A stretch of DNA of 64,000 bases from Hydractinia symbiolongicarpus (Eukaryota; Cnidaria; Hydrozoa; Anthoathecata; Hydractiniidae): positions 25,136,328 through 25,200,327 of the forward strand of contig NC_079876.1 in the NCBI RefSeq assembly GCF_029227915.1, read 5' to 3'. A model generated the notes under the pieces. That model worked only from the letters and a program-made list of their open reading frames with translations. It was not told the DNA's origin and did not search any database. Positions 1-11,864 of the stretch are shown piece after piece. The stretch's first letter is position 1. Each line of letters begins with the position of its first letter. The position numbers were made by a program, and so were the translations under genes.

Positions 1-166
1 GATTCGTATTTGCAAAAGCGTCGCTTCTGCTACCTGACGGCTGCAAAGTATTAACCAGTTAAAAGCTAAGTGCATATTTCGGCGAATAGTAAAAAAATAC
101 GAATTCCCTGTTATCAAAATTGGATAAATACGTTTTGCCAATATATTGTTTTTGTTTCGTTTCTAG

Positions 167-3032
167 CATGGATTGCTTGCATCAGGTGGGGGTACAGTGG
201 ATAAAACTATCCGCTTTTGGAATACTTTGACAGGACAGCCCATGCAGTGCGTGGACACAGGTTCTCAGGTGACATGGCTTTATATGGCTTTTTATTACTT
301 CAATAATTTACTTCTTTCTCTTGCTTACGTTAGTGTGACCATGATTGATGTTGACTTTTTCAGGTTTGCAACTTAGCTTGGTCAAAACATTCCAATGAGT
401 TGGTAAGTTTTTTTCATTGATTTATTTATTTCTGATTTTATCACCAGCCACGTTTGTCGTAATTTATTTCTCTCAACTAATTTAGGTGAGTACGCACGGT
501 TACTCTCAGAATCAAGTTCTGGTGTGGAAATATCCGAGTTTAACACAAGTGGCAAAATTGACTGGTCACACTTACCGTGTTCTTTACTTGGTAAGTTGTT
601 TCATTACAATCTTTGGGTGGAGCAAAACAACATCCCATATTCATATTGTTTTAAACAAATGTCGTTGGAGAGGGCGTTTATTGAATTTTTTTGACTGTTG
701 GAGAGCGTGTTTATTGAATTTTTTGACTGTTGGAGAGAGCGTTTATTGAATTTTTTGACTGTTGGAGAGGGCGTGTATTAAATTTTTTCACTGTTGGAGA
801 GGGCGTTTATTAAATTTTTTTGACAGTTAAAGAGGGCGTTTATTAAATTTTTTGACTGTTGAAGAGGGCGTTTATTAAATTTTTTGACTGTTGGAGAGGG
901 TTTCAGAATCAACTATTTGTGTTATGACTATTATGGCAGATTATAAAGTTAAAAGTGAGTCTTGCCTGTGTAATTGGTCATTATGAAATATGATGGGTGT
1001 GGATGTCCAAGTAATACCAGTGGTAATCTTACTGTTCTTAGTTGACCTAGTGTTTAAAAGTGGAATGTGTTTTTGAATTTAAATCACCCGCATGGAGGCG
1101 GGGAAAAAGAAGCTTCAATGCATGTGATCAATCGAAAAATTAGGATACGATATAACGTCTATGAAAGCAGACATTTAAAACAGAGTCTCCTTAAAACGAC
1201 ACCTTTTTTGGTCTTTCGTAAATAGTTTGGATAAATTTGACCTCTGTAAAGCTAACGTTAACATTTTTTTTAGATCAATGTTTTTACAAATACATTTTTT
1301 AAAAAAGAAGTTGGACAATCTTTTACTATTTTGTTACATTTTTATTCATGGCTTCAGTTGTTGTGTATTTATGGGTTTTCCTTTCTTATCTCGTTACAGT
1401 CGATGTCACCCGACGGTGAATCAGTTGTTACAGGGGCTGGTGACGAAACGTTGCGATTTTGGAATGTTTTTAGCAAGACTAATACACAAAAGGTATGTTG
1501 ACCAGATGTAGCAACCTCTGTTCCATTCCCTTTGTTCCTTAGCTTGCAAGCCCAGCCAAACAAATCATCTTACGATTTCAAATATAAGTATTTCCTTTGC
1601 GGCCATGTCACATTACAGCAACATACTACCAGTAAAATATTTTGCAATATATTGTAAAATTTTGATGAATGCTGCCTATAATATATTGCGAAACTTCTTG
1701 TTGTTGTTTAACAAAATATTGCGAACGTTTTGCGCCATATTTTTTATCAATATTTTTGTAGGTTGTTTTAACACTGTCAATACATTGTGGCGATATTAAT
1801 ACAATAATAACCGATTACCCCGGGCTGTACCGCAAATATCGCCCGAGGTCTAACTGCCGACTGAGCTTGCAAGGTCAGTGCAATGACTGAGGGCGATATT
1901 TTGCGGTGCAGTACGGGGTAATCGGTTATTATTGTATTTGTTAACCATACCGGCCCGTCGTCAAGAGCGCTAAGCCAATCAGAATGCCTAAAAACCCGTA
2001 TTGCTCGCTCGCAAAATCCAGACGGTTAATAATTACAATGTTTATCAATTACCTGCAATATATTGCAGTATTTCGAAACAACGTTTAATTTTTAAGCATA
2101 TTTGCATTAAGTCTTAATTTTCAGAAAATTCTTAATAAAAGTTTTAAAACCCTCAATAGTTCTTTCGAAACTTTTTATCGAACTTAGACTACGTAAAAGT
2201 TGTTTGGGCCTAATATTTATCTCCCTGACCAGTCCCGGTGAAAAAGCCAAGTAAGAAGGAGAACTAAGTGTATGATCTTACTAACGACACCTCTTTGTTT
2301 TAAAATTGCATTGACATTTCCATTTTTACTGTGTACTATTGTTGGGTTTATGTAGTGCAAATGACTCCAATCAAAGCGATATCTTTCTAAGACAACATTC
2401 AAAAAAACTTGAAAAGCCTTTGGTTAATTTCGTCCATGATTGTGTATTCTTATAAAAAAAGAGTATACAGTCTACTGTCGATAAGTGGAACCCTGGATAA
2501 GTGGAACTTTCGTTTAGTGGAACCAATTTCCCTGGTCCCTTGGATTTGCATTAACAAACCTCTCTTATTTTATTCGGATAAGTGGAACCCTCGATAACTG
2601 GATTCATTTTTTGGTCCTTTGAGCAATATTTATTCATATAATTGAAACTTTTTCAAAAGAATTATCTACCGTACGTTCGAATCATTTTAATCAAAACATT
2701 TTTTTCCGAATGCGAACATTCGATTGCTATCAAGAGTAATGAAAACATAAAAACTATATCGGCAGTCATATTTCAAAAATGGCAGCTGTGTAGTCTTCGA
2801 AGCGAAAGCTTACCTGTTTAACTTTAGTCGAAAACTACAAGGCCTCCTGATATTTCAGATAAGAGAGAAGTTCAATAAGTGGAATCATTTTTTTCGGTTT
2901 CATAGAGGTTCCACTTTTCGAGAGTAGACTATTCTGTTTTTAATTATTTTTTTTTTTAATTTAATTTTTAATTTTTGTTTTCTTTTTCAGGAATCAAGAT
3001 CCGAATTAAATTTATTTTCACATATCCGTTGA
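167..3032 (+). CDS. fzr1: Fizzy-related / Cdh1 APC/C activator, C-terminal part (5 exons)
   Basis: WD40 activator of the anaphase-promoting complex, which recruits D-box/KEN-box substrates in late mitosis and G1. Exons read 167-268, 364-402, 486-590, 1400-1492 and 2991-3032, all joined in phase 0 by GT/AG introns, giving 126 residues to a TGA stop. The protein has [20 protein letters not shown], then [20 protein letters not shown], then [15 protein letters not shown], and ends ...NLFSHIR. These are the last WD40 blades of the Cdh1/FZR1 family, and the terminal Ile-Arg is the tail known to dock on APC/C TPR subunits. STHGYSQNQ and the NVFSK segment fit FZR1 better than CDC20. The N-terminal C-box, KILR motif and first blades lie before the window. 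Bases 1-166 look intronic. Confidence 0.95.
664..903. repeat. 32-bp minisatellite in fzr1 intron
   Basis: About seven and a half head-to-tail copies of a unit of about 32 bp containing GGAGAGGGCGTTTATTAAAT, with single-base variants and T-tract length changes. It lies in the intron after the 486-590 exon and has no coding potential of its own. Confidence 0.9.
1798..1938. repeat. Foldback (inverted-repeat) element in last fzr1 intron
   Basis: Two arms of about 47 bp, 1798-1844 and 1891-1938, are imperfect reverse complements (both contain AATAATAACCGATTACCCCG or its complement) around a loop of about 46 bp. It is clearly richer in GC than the flanking intron. The shape fits a small MITE or foldback transposon. 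There is no ORF, and the flanking DNA (to about 2030) may belong to the same insertion. Confidence 0.75.
2467..2931. mobile_element. Non-autonomous pogo/Tigger-like MITE
   Basis: The ends are inverted repeats: the left starts CAGTCTACTGTCGATAAGTG and the right, read in reverse complement, starts AGTCTACTCTCGAAAAGTGG. A TA dinucleotide precedes the left end, consistent with a TA target. The sub-motif AAGTGGAACC recurs inside each terminus, as in pogo/Tigger-type termini. Length is about 465 bp with no transposase. It sits in the last fzr1 intron, just upstream of the terminal coding exon. Confidence 0.65.
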
Positions 3033-6000
3033 TTTTTTATTTTCATTATTATTATTATTTTACAGATCAAATCTCTAACTTTATAGTACATATTTGTATA
3101 TAGTAATTATTTAAATTGATAGTACATAACCGCATGTTCTGGAGATACTTGAAAACTTCACTACACTCTCGTCTACTTTATCGCGCCAAAAAAATGTCTG
3201 ACGAAATATTCGTCACGTAGGGAAAATTTTGACACTCGTTCATTGTGAAATAGTCCCACTCTAACTATGAGCGTCTAAGATCACTTTATATTTTTTCAGT
3301 GAATATTCTAATACATAATTCGTCGGCCAAAAGTTTCGTCGCATGTCCCACATTTTTGTTGTTGCCTGATCGTGATCTTTTCGGCTCTGAAATAATATAT
3401 TCTAAGTTATTTTAAAAATGCGCTCCCTCGTAGATATCATGTTTGAGATTAGGTACTTCAATATTATTTTTTCGAGCACTGCGTGTGAGATCGTGTACTC
3501 TCCTGCACACAATTTTAGTGTGCACTTGTTTTGTATATAAAATTATCAATAGTGGAATTTTTGAATTCAAAGTATTGTATATATGCGAACTGCTGAGAGC
3601 ATATCTCAAGAGCAGGGACTGAGAACTACTCTAGAAAGTGGTTGAATACTGCTCCTGCGATTGTGATCGTTACTTGTTTTAAACAAATCTGTCTACAAGA
3701 GAACAACCTGGTTCCCAGGATGCACTCGGTAATACCAGCAACAGAGTGTTCACACCCTCTGTGAGTGTTCAAGCCCTCTGTAACACTGTTTATTATCTCT
3801 AACAAAATAAATTTCACCTAGTCTTTCTCGATTACAAATAAAATCTAAAATAGAAGGTATTTTAGAAATCTAAGTTTTTTTTCATGATTGTCTAGTTTTG
3901 TGCGAACGATAGTTAACCCTCTCAGTCGGATAGGATTAACGACCTGGGGACGAGGTTGTATTTTGTAGTTATATCACGTGTTATTAGTTAGAATTTTCCA
4001 ATATCTTGTCGTCTATAATTGTGTTCGCCTGGATCAATTGTGTTTCTTCTTCTTTTCGAAACTGAAATTTTTGAATAAGCAAGGCAAAACTTGAGTTTCC
4101 ATGCCTCTAATTACTTTGTTGTTGTTTTTCTTTTTTCATTAGTAAACTATCACAATTTTATTGAATTAATTTTCTCTTTTTTTTTTTGAATTATAAATAC
4201 ATGTCTCTTTAATATTATTTGTCTCCATTGTTCAGTTGTAACAAGAAAAATTTGCTATCACGTGACTTTCTCCAAACAGGTAGTTCGTTCTTCCATGAAA
4301 CAGCAATTTTTTCTTCCAATTTCTAATGTATACGCACCTGAAATATCGCAGTGATAATTTTAGAATTTTGTCAGGAACAGATAAAAAATTTTTATTTCAA
4401 ACTTTGCGTGGAAATTAAAAGTATTATTATTTTAAATGAAATACATGTTCTTTTTTTAACACGGTTTTTTTTTTCTTTTTTGATTAACTCTTTCAGATAA
4501 ATAATATGGAATGTGATCTTTAATCGTCTCGTCACCTGTCCTCTTTTGACGTTTATTCTACTTGACGTTACTCGATAAAAACACGATAAACACATCCCTT
4601 CACTAAAGTCATTTTTAGATTTAAATTTTATGATAATTTAAAGAAAGACCTTTGTGCGTTGCTTGCGATCACTTTGCCAGTATACCTTCGTTCACATCAG
4701 ATTAGTATGTTTTGGTATCATATAAAAATATAGTGGAATTATTAACAAATATATATTTTTGAGTTTAGTTTTTTAATTGCGCTGCATGAAACCAATCCTA
4801 TTGGGTCCTAAACTATATATATAGTAAAGTATTTCTTTATACAAAGAAAATTTTTTAAAAAAAGTCGAGAAAATTACAATCAGTAGATGAAATCAAAGTG
4901 AGAATGAAGAAAGTTAATCTAAGGGGTTTGTTTATATAAGCCGGAATGATTTTGTGCCGCCTTTATATTAGAAAAGTGTCCCGGGATGTTTTTTGCTTTA
5001 AATTGAAATAGGCAGAAGTTATCCCATTCATCCATATGGTAAAACGTTCTGCCCGAGCCGGGACGGGACGAACTTGTCTCGGGACAAAAATTTCCCATAT
5101 TAACACAGCGATTTTTAGCACAATTGATGAGGTCGGGATCCGAGCAAACATCTAAAAAGCTCTTTATTGTACTTCATTTATTAAGATGTTCAAACAATGA
5201 CTTCTGAAGACTTTCTTTTCCAATTTTTCTCAAATACCAATAAAAAGAAAAGGCTAATAATAAAAGAGGATGCAACTTTATTGCCATACGGGGTTCGTAA
5301 TTACATTAAAATGGGCGTTAGATCTTTAAAACGCAATAATAAATACTCTAATAAAATCATTGTCTTGGTCGCCTGAAAGTGCGTGTTCTTATTTGATTGA
5401 AATCTATTTCCATTTGAATGCGTTCCAACATTGGAAAAATTGAATTTTGTATACATAAACTTCACGTTAAATGCGATGTTGTCAATTTTTATTGAAGTTT
5501 ATATTGTTATCGAGTCCGAATCTTGTTGTCTATTATTTTGGTTGTATTCACTAAGTTGATTTATCAAAGTTTGTTTACATATATGGTACAATGTCCACTG
5601 TGGTCAACAGTCAATCATTTACACCCCACGATGGAGTGTGATTACTTTGTATTTGTGTGATAATAGTTTGTCCCACGTACAGTGTTTAACAAAATGTTTT
5701 TGTTTTGTTTATATGTAATCGCTTCGCTATTTAGCAGTAGCCTTTTTTCTTACATGCAGTCTTGGCGAAACAGGATCAACTCAGTAAGGTTTCTTGTGTG
5801 TATTATTTATAAATAAATCTGTTTAAATGTGCTAATTCTTTAAAATTTGTGGAAAACATGTTTGTTTGTTTGTTTTATTTATTTATTTATTTTGTTTTGT
5901 TTATTTGTTTAATGCGAAAAAAATTGTTTGCTAGTTAAAAAAAATAGAATCCATCTATGTATGTCACCAAATCTCAATAATTGATTTCTCGTTCCCAGAG

Positions 6001-6259
6001 CATCTTTCCGCCATCGTAACATTTGACATTAAGGAAGCTTGCTGTAATTTAACCAGGACAGAAAGCAGAACGGAAAGTAATGGTCATAAAATATAACACA
6101 AATTATATGTTGTGGTGCGGATGAAAAGACCTCATTTGTGTTTATTTACAGTCTTTATATTTCTCCATATTAGCTCTGTACTCTTAGCTAGTTTCGTAAA
6201 ATATCGAGTACTTTCTCTCTGCTTTCATTAGTTACATTTGGAAGAGCTGATGAGGTCAT
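3033..6259. other. Intergenic, no supported gene
   Basis: AT-rich DNA downstream of fzr1, presumably beginning with its 3' UTR. Open frames are short, without recognisable motifs or consistent splice partners. A single CTGGGGACGAGG repeat end lies near 3938-3957. A splice-bounded stretch near 5760-5783 could be a UTR exon but has no other support. Confidence 0.6.
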
Positions 6260-6620
6260 ATTAAATAAGAACTATTTTTTTTATCACTAACACTGCCAGG
6301 GAGCGAGCAGGATTCGACCTGTAGTCCCCAGAACTGCAACCCCGGACATAATATTAGTGAAATTTGAAGAAAAAAATGTCATAACCCCCTTTTCCCCAAT
6401 TCAATGATGCAACACATAACTAGTTTTTCGGCTTAAAATCCGGCATACCTACAACATTGAAAAAGGGGGAAGGTGGAGGAATTTTTGTCCGGGATTGTAG
6501 GAGCCGCGGACGAACGCACTACACTACATGCGGCAATATGTTAGTGCTGGACTGGGATAGTTTATCTGGATGGTGTGTAAACATAGTTAAATCGATATCA
6601 TGGCACATCCGTCTTCTTAA
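6260..6620 (-). mobile_element. tRNA-derived SINE copy 1, interrupted
   Basis: On the minus strand, GTAGTGTAGTGCGTTCGTCC (A-box-like) is followed, after an interruption, by CAGGTCGAATCCTGCTCGC (B-box-like). The flanks, including ATGGCACATCC on the plus strand, match a second copy at 32195-32372, so this is a dispersed element. The tRNA-like part is split by the insertion at 6334-6500. Confidence 0.6.
6334..6500. mobile_element. MITE nested inside the SINE
   Basis: The ends are inverted (CTGCAACCCCGGACA on the left; TGTCCGGGATTGTAG on the right). The stretch is absent from the homologous position of the other SINE copy, where CAGAACTGGGAGCAGCAGACG is continuous. Length is about 167 bp with no coding potential. 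Confidence 0.65.
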
Positions 6621-8195
6621 TTCTTAACAGAGAATGTTCATCCCAGCTGATGAGCTGTTTGCCGTTATTGATGTTTCTCTGATGTTTAACCTCTGACTTG
6701 TGTCTTTGAGGTAATTTGAAGAGTTTTTGAGGCAAAAACAGTACTTGTATGATTTAAACAACTTCGCAATGTTATTTTCATCCGCCATTTTGAAAATTAT
6801 GCGGCTTTATATTCAAAACAAACGAACAAGCATCGTTCTGTGTGATTTGATTGGTTAATACATTACGCAGAAAAAAGTTATTTTAACTTTTGAAACAGAA
6901 AGGAGCGAAAAATCTACTGCGTATGGCTTGTACTGTCCACTATGCATCGCTAGTGGTTCTAATTCAATGTCATAACAGGAATTACAAAACCCATCCCGTT
7001 TTTGTTCATTCAATATAGAAGAAAACCTTACTCTGATTATCTCTCTTAGCAACATTATTTACACCCCTTATCTGCATTAAAATGATGCTTCTTTTTTTTA
7101 AAAAACTTTTAATGACTTCATTTCTTTTTACTTATTGACAATGCTGACGTCACTAAACAAACCTACAATTTTTTTGTGTTAAAGATAACAACATTTAATC
7201 GGGTCTGTGTAATTAACTTATTAAAACGATCCATGGTGTTAGACACATTGGTCGATTTTGAAATGATTTTAATATTCTAAATTGCAATACAGATCTCCTC
7301 CCTAAAGACGCATTTTTGACATTTATTTATATCTGATTTAATAACAATCTAAAATAAAACACATTTATAAACATCATTTTTTGCTTATTTCATACACCGA
7401 CTGGCGGCTCTTTCTTAGCTCAAGCTCTAATTACGTAGAAAGCAAGATCGTTTTGGGGAAATAAGGGTATGATATAGTGTTTGCTTGAATAAATACCAAG
7501 GTTTGACCGGCTTATCGCCAAGAAGGATGCGGGAGCCTGTTGAGTCGGGACGCGGAAAACAGTACCTGGGACGTGGAACACAGGGTGCCAAACACAGGAC
7601 GCAGGACCCTGGAAAAATCATATTTTAAGAGTTTCGCGGGACTGTGTATCGGACTGCTTGAATGGGAAATGAGATAAGTCGATGATTGGGTCAAGGTTAA
7701 CAGTTAAAAAAGAGTGTTTTCACTTTATTTGTCATGTTTGCTTACTGTATAGCTCGAATTTTATTATTAGAAAGTAGGTGCAAGAAATATACAACCTCGT
7801 GCCCTGGACTTGTATAAAAAAATAACAATTCTTGCGGAGGAGGTTAACAAATATAAAAAATGACTTTTTGCCATTCTTATACACTGTAGTGATTAAAGTA
7901 ATCCGAAATAGTTCTATGATGTAAACATTCAATAATCTATCACCTGATTAGAATGCTTGTTCAAATTTTTAGTCTTGGCCTTGGCTCGATATTACAACAG
8001 ACACTTTAGCACAGGGTCTCCACCACAGGGTTCATTACTATTGTCGCAACTCTTGCATTTTCCTCAAATTTTCAAATAACTATTTGAAGTGCTAATGAAC
8101 TACGAATATACAAATTCAAATTAACATATTTTCTCGAATAAAGTAAAAAAAATTATCTAACCAAGATAATAAGATTTTGCTGCCTCCTTTCCAAT
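6621..8195. other. Intergenic, no supported gene
   Basis: No convincing exon, RNA gene or long repeat. Short open frames on both strands have low-complexity or Phe/Leu/Lys-rich translations typical of AT-rich noncoding DNA. Confidence 0.55.
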
Positions 8196-8251
8196 ACTTT
8201 TTAGGCTTTTCATATCATAAAAAGCCTAAAAGTCCTGGGGACGAGGTTAAA
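8196..8251. repeat. Snap-back repeat, GACGAGG family
   Basis: Short hairpin whose left side TTTTTAGGCTTTT pairs with the right side AAAAAGCCTAAAA, ending CCTGGGGACGAGGTT. It is one of several related hairpins in this window (10.1, 10.3, 10.6, 10.7 and 18.6 kb). Confidence 0.7.
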
Positions 8252-8588
8252 GATTTTGTGCAAGTTTTGTAGCCACAGCGTCATTCATAAAAACAATAAA
8301 TATTTAGGGTGTGGAGTATAACATGGATTTAACGAAGATGTCAAGTAAACGTTACTCTGGTTTGTTTGGCTTTTAATACTTGTGCATATTGAAGTGAAAA
8401 GCACGTGGATTTGTTTGTTTCAAGAACAAAATCTTGTACCCAGGTCTCGAATATAAATATATTATGCTCCTAGGACATCAATGACAATATCAGATTTCTT
8501 GTTCAAATCTATTCAGGTGAGTAACAAACCATTCGAGTTTCAATTGAAAAAAAGGGTCAATTAATTTTTACACGTGTGTTTAAAATCT

Positions 8589-8850
8589 TTAACGTTGTCG
8601 TAATAATTTGTAGCGTCGTTGTCATTATTTGTAACGTCATACAACAGAATTTGCAACGTTGTTTGTCAGAATTTGCAAACATAAATTTAAATTTGCAACG
8701 TCAGACGTCAGAAGTTCTAAGCTATACATAAAAAATTTAAAAATGTCGCATTTTCAAATTTGCCAGCGTAGTACGTTAAATGCGCAACGTCGTAAATCAG
8801 AATCTGCAACATCGTACGTTAGAATCTACAACGTCGTACATCAGAATAGC
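8589..8850. repeat. Degenerate tandem repeat around AATTTGCAACGT
   Basis: About nine diverged units of 25-30 bp built on (A)ATTTGCAACGTCGT(A)CGTCAG. An open frame running through it encodes only the repeat and is not considered a gene. Confidence 0.65.
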
Positions 8851-8869
8851 GTCGGCAAGTGGCACTAGT

Positions 8870-10096
8870 GCTTTCATTTAACTAACGTTGTACAGTAGAC
8901 TTAATTTTAAACTAAAAATGCACCGGGAGATTGTGTTCATAATAGATAAAGTTAAAGGTAAAGAAATTAGACAGAAAGAGAAACATCAATTAAAATATTT
9001 GTTGTAGAAAAGAAGATGATTAAAATAAAAAGTTTTGTTGTAGATTCGTTTAAAACTTTAAATTCGTTTCATTTCCTGTTATATTTTGTTTGTCCTGTGG
9101 TTAAGCAGTAAGTCATTTAATCGTATATAATATTACCCAAAGAAGTTGTCATGGTTACTGCTAAGAGGTTTTAAATTATATGTAATATCGTAACTCCTTT
9201 ATTAACTGATAGCATTGGGACACTTCCATTTTGTAAATTTTGTATAATATGATAACCTCAAACAAGATGTCTAACAATTAAAATAAAGAAAACAGATGAA
9301 GAACAAGCACAGGTAAAATTTGCATGCATTTCTTGAAAAAACTAATGTTTTAACACTATCTGTCTTTCATGCGCGTTGCAAAATGTCACCCTATACCATA
9401 TTACACGAAAATAACGAAGCAAGTAAATAACGCGAATTTTGAAAATTCGCATTAATTAAAACTCCATCTATTCATCCGTAAATTTACCCTTCGTTAATTT
9501 ATGTCTGGCGCTAAAAGTTCCACGTTAACCTAATAATTTTTAAAGCGCTTTTAAAATAACTCGTGTATATGAGTTTTTATCAATAGAAATACAAAGAGAA
9601 CAAACATATTGAAATTTTTAAGCTCTTAAATTTTCTCCTCAAAATAACAAATCACATATTGTTACAAAAAATTTTCTATGCTTATCTTCATTGATAGTGT
9701 CTATTTGAAAAGCAATATCGTCAACACCACAATCACTGTCATCTTCTCCACTTTCCTCGTCAATATCTACTCTAACTTTTAGTAAAATCTCCTTTAAATT
9801 GTCAATACACACCAATCATAGAGTACTCCTTTACTTTTGCCACTAAGATAGATAATTTATCACGACCGTCCCATGTAACGGAATCTCTAAACCACCTTGT
9901 AATAAAGATATAACAAAGGAATAATAAACAACTAAATAAAGTGTCTATTTTTTTGAGAATTCGCGTTTATTAAATTGTTCCCGCAAATTTCCCTTAGACA
10001 CTGCGGTTGGATATGAAATAATTTCTTATTTAGAACTAGTAATTTCCTGTGTGCAATTACAGTTAAACTTGACGTGTTAAGATATGTATGACGTCA
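8870..10096. other. Intergenic, no supported gene
   Basis: AT-rich sequence with nothing recognised beyond short A/T tracts. No exon pair with compatible phase was found. Confidence 0.5.
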
Positions 10097-10162
10097 CCTT
10101 CGTTCCCAGGCTTTTTTGAATACTCTCATATCAAAAGATAAAAAGCCCTGGGGGCGAGGGTG
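10097..10162. repeat. Snap-back repeat, GACGAGG family
   Basis: Hairpin with CCTTCGTTCCCAGGCTTTTT on the left and AAAAGCCCTGGGGGCGAGGG on the right, around a short AT-rich loop. Confidence 0.7.
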
Positions 10163-10204
10163 GTATGGCGCTGATATGTAACATTGTTCGTGTACGAAAA
10201 AAGT

Positions 10205-10630
10205 GATTGTGTGATTGTCCGGGGGTAACATTATGTTAACAAGAAATCTTCATGCATTTAGTATATCAAAACTTAAATGTCAACCTCGTCCTCAGGGTAC
10301 CCATTATCGTCCCCAGAGCTATTTGAGATAAAAACCTTGAAAGTGTTTATCTCAATCAGTCTGGGGACAAGCATACATGGCACCTCACCAATAAACGTAC
10401 AGAGCACGAACAGAGTGGTTGCGTCATTTATTCCTCATTCATAACACAGCGTCGTATGCACAATATAAAAGTTCAATTAAATTATAGTTGTTTGGGGGTA
10501 AACATTATATTAACGAAAAATCTTTGTGTCTACAGAATATCAAAACTTAAATGTCAACCTCGTCCCCAGAGTTATTTAGGGTAAAATCTAGAAAATGTTT
10601 ATCTCAAAGAGATCTGGGATGGAGCATGCA
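10205..10630. repeat. Direct duplication containing two snap-back repeats
   Basis: The stretch at about 10213-10372 and that at about 10494-10622 share GGGGGTAA(A)CATTAT...AACTTAAATGTCAACCTCGTCC in the same order. Each copy ends in a hairpin of the GACGAGG family (10281-10372 and 10555-10622) with TTTATCTCAA arms. An open frame crossing the second copy is repeat-derived. Confidence 0.7.
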
Positions 10631-10683
10631 GGACACCTTACCTGACGTCGAAGATTTTTATATCACCCTTTCAAAAGGCAAGG

Positions 10684-10755
10684 CATTCTCATTCCCAGAG
10701 CTCTTTGAGATTAAAACCTCGAGTTTTACCTCAAAGAGCTCTAGGGTCGAGAATG
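10684..10755. repeat. Snap-back repeat with CAGAGCTCTTTGAG arms
   Basis: Near-palindrome: CATTCCCAGAGCTCTTTGAG pairs with CTCAAAGAGCTCTAGGGTCG across a short loop containing CTCGAG. Same family as the hairpins just upstream; a related end is seen at about 21120-21145. Confidence 0.7.
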
Positions 10756-11284
10756 GCCCTGAGGCGGGGTTGCCTAAATGTTGTGTTGTCGTTTGTTTTG
10801 TTGCCATTAGTTAACTGGTACCAACTTTCGCGATATTAATTTTTGTGTTTATCGCGAATATTTTATAAATTTGCCAAATAATGCACTCGCAAAGCATACT
10901 TAAAGCAAAACTTCAGAATGAAATGCAAATAATTTGTTAAATTTCTATCTCAGTGTGAAAAAGAACAATTTCACTCATAAAAAAACTCATAAATCGATCG
11001 CCAAAATCCTAACAAGTGATTAACAAAAAAAATTATTTTTTTTAATTACAAGGAACGAATTATTTTTAAAAAGAAATTGATAACATTATTACAATTTTAT
11101 TTTATGATTTTACCAGAAATTTTTGTGCAATTATTTGCGAAAAGATTTTCTCGCAAAATGTAATTTGTAAAACTTAGCGTCATTAAGAGTGTCATAATTA
11201 ATGTTATTAAGTGTCATAACATCATTAATACTGTAGTATATTAAATATTGTATTATGTTTTGAATACGTATTTTTATTGTTCAG

Positions 11285-11367
11285 GTTGGTTGTGGAAATG
11301 AAGTTTGTTTGCATTGTGTTTCTATTGCTACGTGCAAGCCTTTTTGTACATACAAAATCGGTTGCCG
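11285..11367 (+). CDS. Candidate alternative first coding exon (signal peptide) of the adhesion GPCR
   Basis: After an acceptor (TATTGTTCAG, ending 11284), an ATG at 11298 opens MKFVCIVFLLLRASLFVHTK followed by SVA and then a GTAAGA donor at 11368. This is a classic secretory signal peptide: Lys, a hydrophobic core, then small residues near the cut site. The exon ends in phase 1 with a G, exactly what the exons at 14537 and 17930 need. The upstream acceptor implies a 5' UTR exon or a spliced-leader site further upstream. It could instead be an exon of an otherwise unseen gene. That this is an alternative N-terminus is inference from phase, order and strand. Confidence 0.5.
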
Positions 11368-11864
11368 GTAAGATGGTTTTACATTTTTTATTTCGTTTTC
11401 GTTGCTGTTGCTGTTGTTGTTGGTGTTGCTAATACACAATACAAATATTGGGGATTAGCTAAATGTATGTTATATTGAAATTCTCCCAAATCTGGGTCTA
11501 ATCAACTTAAATCACCTTATCTTCCTTAATAAAATTTGGTGTTACCATAGAAACAGTCAAAATATTGGTCATTGTTGTAAACTAAAATAGATACTTATCT
11601 TGCTCTGTTAGTTTTTCTTGTATAGAATCTTAAGTTTTGAACTTGTTTGACCTTACAGGAAGATACCATTTTAAATTTTGTCGTGATTGACAGTCACGAA
11701 TTGATCACGTTCTAAAATTAGTACATGCGTGTTTCTTGGTCTTTTGAGAAGCGAGACTATGATTGCAACAACTTAATAATAAAGTTTCACCAACAATCGC
11801 CATTTAAGGCGTGTTATTCAGAAATTGAATTTGCGTTTATTGGATGGCAAGAAAGAGGTTGTTA

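Noticed and set aside
5750-5790. Short stretch between TTACATGCAG and GTAAGG
   Set aside because: Could be a 5' UTR exon, but splice-like ends around 24 nt occur by chance in AT-rich DNA.
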